From Turnera subulata (lineage: Eukaryota > Streptophyta > Magnoliopsida > Malpighiales > Passifloraceae), in NCBI GenBank assembly GCA_028386065.3, contig JAKUCV010006219.1, positions 98,975-162,974 of the forward strand: DNA of 64,000 bases, written 5' to 3'. How positions within the stretch are numbered: the stretch's first letter is position 1; the number at the start of each line of letters is the position of its first letter. The notes beneath the pieces were generated by a model. The model had not been told where the DNA came from. It made no database searches and saw only the letters and a program-made list of their open reading frames with translations. Shown piece by piece: positions 56,153-64,000 of the stretch. The position numbers were made by a program, and so were the translations under genes.

Positions 56153-56698
56153 TTACATGGAAAAGCAATTGTTGCTTGTTCTTCCAAGTCTAACAATCGA
56201 TTTGACAGCAGGAGGAGCATTCTTGGACAAACCAACTTGCTCCCATCTCCTATGAGCCGACGGCCGTGGAAGATTCTCCGGCACAATAGTCTCTAATGAA
56301 TTTTGATTCCAGGAAGGACACATCCTTTTGTCACTCCATCTCGAGCCTACCTTCTCTTTTGACTCCACAATTGATTGCACATCTTGGGCTATTGCTAGAC
56401 TTTGGCCTCCCACCAAATCCCCCGCCTGAACCCCGACTATCATGCAGGCCATGCCGACGACACACTGCTTCCTCCACTTCTCATTTCCAATCCTACAATA
56501 AACAAAAAAAAGTCATCAATAGTGTAAGACGAGCTACATATCATCACTTAATTCTATAGTTTTTAGATACAATAGTGTTACTATAGTTCAAGATATTTCA
56601 ACGTACCATGAGATTGGATTATGAGTCTTTGTTGTAGAAGCAGAAGGTGGAGGAGGGGAGGAGAGATTGAGGCAGCAAGTGGATGATGCGATAGCCAT
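56153..56698 (-). CDS. small protein, probably plastid-targeted, family not recognised
   Basis: Two exons (56607-56698 and 56153-56492) with a 114-bp GT-AG intron that splits a Trp codon give 143 residues. The N-terminus MAIASSTCCLNLSSPPPPSA is rich in Ser, Thr and Ala and lacks acidic residues, as in chloroplast transit peptides. A short hydrophobic stretch VVGMACMIVGVQAG follows. The C-terminal half has WSDKRMCPSWNQNSLETIVP and ENLPRPSAHRRWE, an organised, probably conserved block. I cannot name the family; the start is supported by the transit-like leader and the clean splice. Localisation is inferred, and function is unknown. Confidence 0.7.
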
Positions 56699-56770
56699 GT
56701 CTCTTCTTCCTAGGAAACAAGAGATCTCTGATGAGAGTTCCAATGTTCTGGCAAGAGCTGTACTCCAATA

Positions 56771-56797
56771 CTAGTAGTAGTAGTAGTAGTAGTAGTA
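56771..56797 (+). repeat. (AGT)n microsatellite
   Basis: About nine CTAGTAGTAG-type units upstream of the minus-strand small gene at 56153-56698. Confidence 0.9.
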
Positions 56798-58769
56798 CAA
56801 GGGGTAGGTCAAGGTAGCTGACAAAAGGCTGCTTGCTGGGTGATTGGACACGTGGGGTTGGGCCTTCAATTAAAGGCATCTTTTGTTGCTTGACGTGTTG
56901 CACCACCATTTTGTGGGCTTTGAGACGCGTGTTTGAAATGGCTTCCCTGTAGATTGAAGCCTGTGTATGCCCAGACAATACTATCGCATTCCAGTCGGCG
57001 GCCTTGATTTTTGGTTTTGGTCATAGTTTTTTTTTTTCCCCCAAACCCGTGGGCTTCCTGTTTTCGGGTTACAACATCAATGATAAAGTGTGGTTGGTGG
57101 TTAAATAGCTATTTTATTATTTAAATTTTAAAAATTAAAATTTATATACCTATCGTATCTACTGGTTCCCGGAATTTCCTGAAATAAAACTGGCGGAGGG
57201 GATGATGTTTCACCCGTTTAAAATTTTGTGATCACTAACTTAATTATTGTTTAATTAAAAACATCTTTCTTAAGAATTTAATTTAAGCATCTACCAAAAT
57301 GAGACACCGAAATGGCGTAGAGGTGTCCAAAAATAATCAATTTTCCTTCAAATGTTCTCACAAATAAAAAGGTTGACCAAAAGAAATGGACTCATCCAGT
57401 CCAGCCAAACGACGGTACGTATTCTGACTGACTATTCTCACTTCATTATCCGGAGACGGAGAGGGTAAGGAAAGAAGAAGTTACAAATATCTGATTGCGT
57501 TTGACAACCCGCCTAACATGCAGTTTTTACGCAAATTGAGTTATTTTACTAATAGTTTTATGATCATTTTGAAGTTTCCTTCTTCTGGTAAAGAAGGGAT
57601 CCTTACTAGTTACTAGGTTACCAAACGAGTTACTTACCAAGTAACTTACTGTTTGTATCGCATCATTTGCAGTTTCCCATCAATTTAAAATTAAAAGTGA
57701 TATACCTATCATTTTCGAAATTAATCACCTCCGAAAAATATCTCAGGGAATTAAATGTTGTTATTGTAGATACACAAAAGTAGTAGTTAGTTTTATCAAG
57801 TAATTAAGGATCTTATTCTCTCAAGAAGACTTAAGAGAGGTATCTTGGTGTATTTATGTTTATTTAATATTGCTCACGTGGTAATAATACATTAGTATAG
57901 GCTCTGTGAAAAATACGACACTATCTTTCACCAGAAAACAGAAAACTGGAAGAATGTCATAGAACAGCAGGGAGAAACGTACAAGAACCTATTGGCATAA
58001 TGGAGGAGATATATATTTTTACTTTTTTGAGTACGAAACATAATATAATGTTGTACGTTGCATCAAGAGCATAAAAATAATAATGTTGTATCGTGAAGTA
58101 GCATGTTATCCTCCAAATTCCCACCCAACTTACACAAAGTGTATGACTCATGAATTATGAGAGCGACACGTTATTACCAAACACATTACTAAGTCCACAA
58201 AAGAAGCCACTAACCCAAAAAAATTAATCACAATTACCATGTGTTATCACATGCCGATCACATGGTACGGCTGTTATGGTTAAATGTCGGTTCACATTTA
58301 ATAAATTTTCCTTTTTTTTTCGAAACCGGGATGCATATTAAAAATATAATAAGTTTCCCTTTGATAAAGCCAATCTTCCCCCATTAAATTAACGTAGAAA
58401 AAAAAATGAAAAAGATTGATGTACTTTCTTAAATAAAAAGAAAAAGAAAAGAAAAGAAAGGAGAGGCCGGCCAACAGCCACGAAAAAGGGACAACAGCAT
58501 CATTTCGCTTTTCAAAATTCCCACATCTAACGGTATCCATGCAAAACACACACATGACACAACACACACACATAACACCTTTTGTATTTTCCTCAAAAAG
58601 AGAACCGACCCCACTAATCTCGAGAGGGAACAGCGAAACGTCGCCGTCTCCACAACGTCGCGTCGCATCTCTCTCCACCTTCAAAATCGACCAGTTATAT
58701 TATATTCCAGCAAAATTTGTCACAGAATAAAACCATCTCCTTCGCGTGAAACGCCCAAAATCTCTCCCC

Positions 58770-58770
<1 letters not shown>

Positions 58771-58817
<47 letters not shown>
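58771..58817 (+). repeat. poly(C) run of 47 bases
   Basis: An uninterrupted run of 47 C lies about 250 bases before the PP2C start codon, probably in its leader or core promoter. Such a run is rare in plant DNA and its length may be imprecise. Confidence 0.9.
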
Positions 58818-58819
<2 letters not shown>

Positions 58820-59067
58820 GTCTACCCCACATTTTCGAAGAACCCTAGAAAAACGAAGCAATACTTCCCCAGCTAAGTCAACTCTTCTCTTTCTGTTTCA
58901 AAGTTGAAGTCTTTAGGGTTACCCAGCTGTTTTTTCTTCTCCGAGTCGGTTTAACTCGTCAATTGAGTTAGCGAACCGCTCCGTTTCATATGCTTTCTGT
59001 TTCTTTCAAGAGGAAGATAGAAGCTTTACAGTTTTTTCAAGTGTGGGTCTTCTAAGAGGATGTGAAA

Positions 59068-61128
59068 ATGGAAAGCAACAAAGGGTTCTGTGGAATTGGA
59101 GAAAATGGGAGCACGAGCGAGGGAGGTCTGCCTCCAATCCCTCTCGCTTCAACGACTTGCCGTTGCAGTATTGACCGTCTCCCCTTGTCCAGCAAGAAGA
59201 CTCTTGTCCGTCATCAGTCTTTTGTAAGTGCTCATTTTTTTTTTTTATTTACTTCTGTTCGTTAATGGTTTTAGTTTCTATTTTTCTTCTCTCTGTTTTT
59301 GGTAATTTAGTTTTAAGAGGGAATTCATTCATGTTCAGGTGAAGACAAAGACGACGGTTGATGTATCTGTTGAACCAAAGCTCGCAGTAGAAACTAATGC
59401 TGCTGATTTTCTTCCAATTGTCCGCTCTGGAGCGTGGACTGATATCGGGTTTCGGTCGAACATGGAAGATGTTTACATTTGCGTGGACAATTTTATTAAT
59501 GATTATGGTCTCAAGAATGTTGTTGACGGCCCTGGTGCCTTCTATGGGGTACTCTTTCTTCTTCCCTTTTACTCTCTGTTGTTGTTTACCGTTTCTGTTT
59601 CAGATTTTGTCTTATCCGAATAAGAATGTTGTTGATGAGCGTCGCTGATTATTTGGAATTAGTAGTTATAGCGCCTCGTGGTCTTGATCGGATCCTGGTC
59701 TATTATAGAGATAGTGGTTGTTAATGAGTGGCAGAAATGGCGTATAATTATGAGTTTGAGGAGGTGACCATTGGTGTAGATGTTGCCCTTTTTTTTTCCC
59801 GAGTCTGTTCTAGTGGTCAATGGTCGTACTTTTGAAGATGTCTTATTACATTTTTGGTAATGCTGAGATTCTGTTATTGGGGGGAGTAATGTGCTTTCTA
59901 TAAAGAGCTTATGTATGCATATATCACCAAACTCATGTGATGATTTTATCATGCTAGTGATTACTGTTTCTTGTGTCAGTGTGAAAATTGGAATATGGGA
60001 TGTTAAATGTGTTATATTTTGCACGTCCGTGAATGTTTTTTTTACTATATACAGTCCCTCATCAGTTTTAAATGAATGGTTTAGGTTTTTGACGGTCATG
60101 GAGGGAAGCATGCTGCTGATTTTGCACGCTCCCATTTGCCAAGATTTATATTTGAGGACGATGATTTCCCTAGTCAGATAGAGAGTGTTGTCTCTTCTGC
60201 ATTTTTGCAAACAGACACTGCTTTTGCTGAGGCTTGTTCCCTGGATGATGCTCTTGCTTCTGGTACTACTGCATTGGCAGCTCTTGTCGTTGGCAGGTTA
60301 GCTTCATACACTTACCTCATATGCACGATCGAACAAGTTGCAATGAACATTTTTTCCCCTTTGCAACAAGTGGCCTAGTCAATTGCTCGTTACGATTCTG
60401 ATCCTAGAGTTGTTTACTATACACTCTCACGATCCTAGTGCACCTTTGGTTAAATCATTTTTCACGATAATAGAGTTGTTTACTATTTAGTCTTTGCCTA
60501 TATATGCACGATACTAGTGCACCTTCGGTTAAATCATTTTTCACCTTTCTTCTTGGACGGCAGATTGTTGCTGGTGGCGAATGCTGGAGACTGTCGAGCT
60601 GTATTGTGTCGCCGTGGCAAAGCAATTGAAATGTCCAGGGATCACAAGCCAATGTGTGGCAAGGAGAGGAAGCGTATTGAGGCCTCTGGGGGCTATATCT
60701 ATGATGGTTACCTTAATGGACAGCTCAATGTGGCACGTGCTTTAGGTGATTGGCACATGGAAGGAATGAAGGACAGGGATGGTGGGCCACTCAGTGCAGA
60801 GCCTGAGCTTATGACTACCACACTGACAGGGGAAGATGAATTCCTCATTATAGGTTGTGATGGGATTTGGGATGTGTTCCGGAGCCAAAATGCAGTGGAT
60901 TTTGCCAGGCGGAGGCTGCAGGAGCACAATGATCCCATCAGATGTAGCAAAGATTTGGTTGATGAGGCTTTAAAGAGGAAGAGTGGGGATAATTTAGCTG
61001 TTATTGTAGTGTGCTTCCAATCTGAGCCTCCCTGTAACCTGGTTGCCCCCCGCCCAAGAGTGCAGAGGAGCATTTCGGCTGAGGGTCTGAGAGAGTTGCA
61101 AAGCTTCTTGGATGATTTGGCAAACTGA
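59068..61128 (+). CDS. protein phosphatase 2C
   Basis: Four exons (59068-59223, 59339-59548, 60085-60296, 60564-61128) join in phase to 380 residues. It is a metal-dependent Ser/Thr phosphatase (PPM/PP2C). Metal-site motifs: RSNMED before residue 110, VFDGHGG at 123-129, ANAGDCRAV at 198-206, IGCDGIWD with Asp292, and GDNLAV with Asp335. The last exon carries half the catalytic domain. The C-terminal [20 protein letters not shown] and the length resemble a plant subgroup that includes DBP1-type phosphatases, which act in stress and hormone signalling. The subgroup is a guess from memory. The ATG at 59068 is the first in the open frame; the leader exon is short and Ser-rich. Confidence 0.93.
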
Positions 61129-61669
61129 GATGGTGACGAATGATTCTTGGCTTTCGCTTTTATTTTTCCCCTTACTAATTTAGAGGGTTAGTTGTAGCTT
61201 TAGATATTGAGAAAATTGAGTTACAACTGTAACATATGCGGCGCTAAGTTGGCAGAAATAATATGTTGCTCTGGTAGGGTCTGATTTATTTTTGTTTTAA
61301 CCTTTGTTTGGGAAGATATTGGTTGTGCGGAATGATTCACACATGCAATGGAATGTGCTCTAGTTTTTGGCTTATTCCTTTTTCCTTAATATGCAGTATT
61401 TTCTTTTTTGATGAAATTAAGATGTTTGTCTTATGCCAAGATTGGGCTTCAGGTCAAGAATATAGAATGCTGAAAAATGGGCATGAAATTTATTTTTTAT
61501 GATATTTACACTACTGTTGATGGAAGGACTACAATCGTAATCATACATATCCGGAATACAGAGGATTATGAGGGCATACACGTACTACATCTGCAGTTGT
61601 GCAAAACCCTGAAGATAACTGAAACATGATTCTACTATCTACATTAATCTCGTGGGCAAAACTTTCTTT
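61129..61669. other. convergent 3' flanks of PP2C and the ABC transporter
   Basis: Both neighbours end here, so this 541-bp stretch contains both 3' untranslated regions. No other gene is visible. Confidence 0.55.
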
Positions 61670-64000
61670 CTATCTTTTCTGGAAGTTGAATACTTTGATG
61701 GCGAAGCCAAAGATGAAACCAAAGAGCACAGAAATTCCAACAATCACGACCGCAACAACACCAAGAAAATCATGTCGGAATCCGAAATAATCCCTCACAA
61801 AATCCTCCACTAATTCACCAGTATCCATCTTCTCCTTTATATCTCCAAATTGTGAAGCAACCAATCCATACAAGGTCCATGCGACGGGGCAAGCCCAGAA
61901 GTACCATCTCCACCAGATGGGCATCCTCTGTTACAAGACAAAGTAGTCATTTTTCTTAGTGGCGGGCATTTTCTGAATCTTGACTGACATTGAAGAATAC
62001 ATCGGTTATAAGAGCTTACCGTTCTAGGAACAATGAATCCTGAAAAAAGGTTCCATATCCCATAAAATGCAGATGCAACTATAGCGGCAATGTTGTAGTT
62101 TGGCGTCACGGCGACCGCCATCATCCCGTAAAAGGTGAAGTACAAGAAGGTGAAGTACATGAAGAAAATATACCAGAAGAACTTTTCAGCCGTCCACTCA
62201 AAACCAATCATGGCATAAACTATAAGGCCATATATGATGGCCTGGAGCAGAATGTATGGAAGCTCAATCACCACCTGCATAGACAAACATATAAGGTGAG
62301 AGAAGAAATCTCAGACTCTGATGAAGGCAATCAACAAAATTTCTACCTGTCCAAAAGCATATGGCATTGCAGAATACATTCCAGCCGCTCTTTCTCTGTA
62401 GAAGACTGTTCTCTGAACGGCCACTACTGGTTGCACTGATGAAGCATTCTGTATGCCTATGAAGAGAACAGCAGCGTACATAGAACCCATCGCGTTAAAC
62501 AGATCTTGCTGGCTCTTTCTGCATTGCACACAAATGGTTGAGCATGGTTAGGGAATGACCAGGCAGAAGGGAAGTGTGAAGGATAGGCTTTAAACATGTA
62601 AGATTTGTGTTATACCTTTTGAAGCCGAGGTCCCAAAATATTGTCCCAAACATCAATGCTATGAATGTTGTGAATAAGATCCTCACTGCAGTGTAAGGAG
62701 GGTTTCGCCAATATGACAGATGCTGCTTCCACAGGCAAGCCATGCATTGCGTGGAGAAGGGCTGCGAGTACTGGGTTGGGAAGTAGAGATCCCGTGAGCC
62801 TGGTGCAGGCGAGCTTAGTTCCTTGATCAAGGCTTTGTTTCTCCTGATCACGACAAGGTTTGTGTCAAAATACTGTGTATTAATAGGATGCTTTCCTCTC
62901 AGGTTCTGGTGCGATTGCATTTTAGCTTCATTTAGTTCACAGAGAATGTGCAAGCAATAGATAAAAAGTTGCTGGTTGAGCAAAGATTTCAAATCAAAGT
63001 CTAACTAGAAATCTATAGGGATTGCTTTCCCATTTTTGATTGGAAATTTAAGTTTAGGGGAGACTGGACCTGTGTAGTTCTGAATTCTTATATATGTCGG
63101 CAAAGTTGACCCCAACTGCTGCTTCTTGTGCTTCTGAAGTAATTTCCATCATCCAAGTTGCAGGATTGTAAGCATCTTTGAATCTTGCAACTCCATCAAT
63201 TCCCTGTTATAAGATTCATATTAGTGAAGCAAATTTTTTTCCAGCCTTAACCCCTAAACAGGAAAGATTGGAGCATCTGGGTTCAGTATTTGTATCCATT
63301 AGCCTCACCTCAAAGTACTCAATCATTTTGAAAGCGTGATGGCCAACTGGACCTGCATAGATTTCTTCACCTCCCCGTTGCAACAAAAGCAGCTGCAATA
63401 TGGTAGTGGATGCTGTTAGAAGTTTCATACAATAGGATACAGTGACTTTGCTTTCAACTTGACAAATATCAATGCGCCTTGCCTCATCAAACGCATCAAA
63501 TATGTCGATGCTTGGCTGGTGTATAGTGCACACAACAGTTCGTCCAGTGTCCACTGTGTTCCTCACAGTTCTCATAACTATTGCAGCAGCCCTGGCATCT
63601 AGTCCAGATGTTGGCTCATCCATGAAAATTATAGACGGATTAGCGACAAGCTCCACTGCAATGGTCAACCTCTTGCGCTGCTCGGTTGAGAGACCATCTA
63701 CACCGGGCAATCCAACAAGTGCTCCTCTTAAAGAGGTAAGCTCCACAAGCTCCATAACTTCCTCAATGAACATCTGCCAATTCATGCATTACATGTACAC
63801 CAATAACATTATGGTTGGGATAGAACCAGCAAGACTTTGGGTTTTGTTTTATTATATATCAGAATTGTTATTTTATGGTGTTCAGTGCCCTACCATCATA
63901 AACAATCGGCTCAAGTTACCTTTCTTGTGTCTGAATCAACTTCAGGGGATAGACGAAGCCATGCAGAGAAAAGCAATGATTCATAAACTGTAACATGTGG
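61670..64000 (-). CDS. ABCG-type (PDR) full-size ABC transporter, C-terminal half
   Basis: The gene runs off the right edge. Visible exons: 63920-64000 (partial), 63483-63773, 63309-63392, 63070-63203, 62616-62843, 62347-62518, 62020-62274 and 61670-61927, together about 500 residues of an expected 1400-1450. They encode the end of the second nucleotide-binding domain (signature-region [16 protein letters not shown], Walker [14 protein letters not shown]-loop TIHQPS) and the second membrane domain, with [37 protein letters not shown] and [16 protein letters not shown]. The end is [10 protein letters not shown]. Pleiotropic-drug-resistance transporters export hormones, terpenoids, waxes or toxins across the plasma membrane; the substrate cannot be told. 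The intron 63393-63482 has a GC donor, is 90 bp long and stays open in frame. Confidence 0.93.

Larger units (their letters stand above)
56699..59067. other. spacer between the small gene and the PP2C gene
   Basis: It holds the promoters of both divergent neighbours. The left part has an (AGT)n microsatellite, and the right part a long poly(C) run and a pyrimidine-rich leader before the PP2C start. No further gene is visible. Confidence 0.5.

Noticed and set aside
59659..60210. 183-codon frame on the minus strand inside the PP2C gene
   Set aside because: It spans an intron and exon of PP2C in antisense and shows no family features.

Overview
The window is nuclear DNA from a flowering plant. 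It has split genes with GT-AG and some GC-AG introns, AT-rich spacers full of microsatellites, a plant-type LINE, SINE and TRIM-like repeats, a nuclear tRNA-Ser, and plant-only genes for gibberellin 3-oxidase, YUCCA auxin synthases, LEUNIG and a PDR-type ABCG transporter. Gene content and base composition fit a eudicot; the species cannot be told from the sequence.

Layout. 1-4270 is retroelement debris: a long LTR-like end with a primer-binding-like site, a minisatellite, a fragment of LINE endonuclease and a 270-bp pyrimidine tract. It abuts the broken 3' exon of a papain-type protease (4290-4640). 6482-8389 (+) is a two-exon GA3ox. 10289-12939 (-) is a coiled-coil gene matching the C-terminal part of CCDC93. 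13885-22378 (-) is a complete 18-exon LEUNIG co-repressor gene with a 42-residue polyglutamine run. 28629-30696 (+) and 43661-45643 (-) are two YUCCA genes from different clades, tail to tail, with identical intron positions. A full-length LINE with a 17-bp target-site duplication (31263-37712) lies between them. Each YUCCA gene has nearby a related non-coding block (26041-27610 and 40283-41595) carrying a conserved hairpin. 46-53 kb is mostly gene-free. A tRNA-Ser(AGA) lies at 53639-53720, a TRIM-like element near 55.2 kb, a small unrecognised and possibly plastid-targeted protein gene at 56153-56698 (-), a PP2C phosphatase at 59068-61128 (+), and the 3' half of an ABCG/PDR transporter runs off the right edge (61670-64000, -).

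Function and context. From memory, the order CCDC93-like, LEUNIG, YUCCA matches Arabidopsis At4g32560, At4g32551, At4g32540, so this appears to be an old conserved block. Hormone genes dominate: GA3ox makes bioactive gibberellin, and the two YUCCAs make auxin from indole-3-pyruvate. LEUNIG is a floral and organ-identity co-repressor. There is no operon-like organisation; each gene should have its own promoter.

The most unusual signals are the duplicated non-coding block with its compensated hairpin, an exact 270-bp duplication flanking a single N (probably an assembly join), three GC-AG introns (one 90 bp long and open in frame), and a LINE whose RNase H domain has lost its first catalytic Asp.
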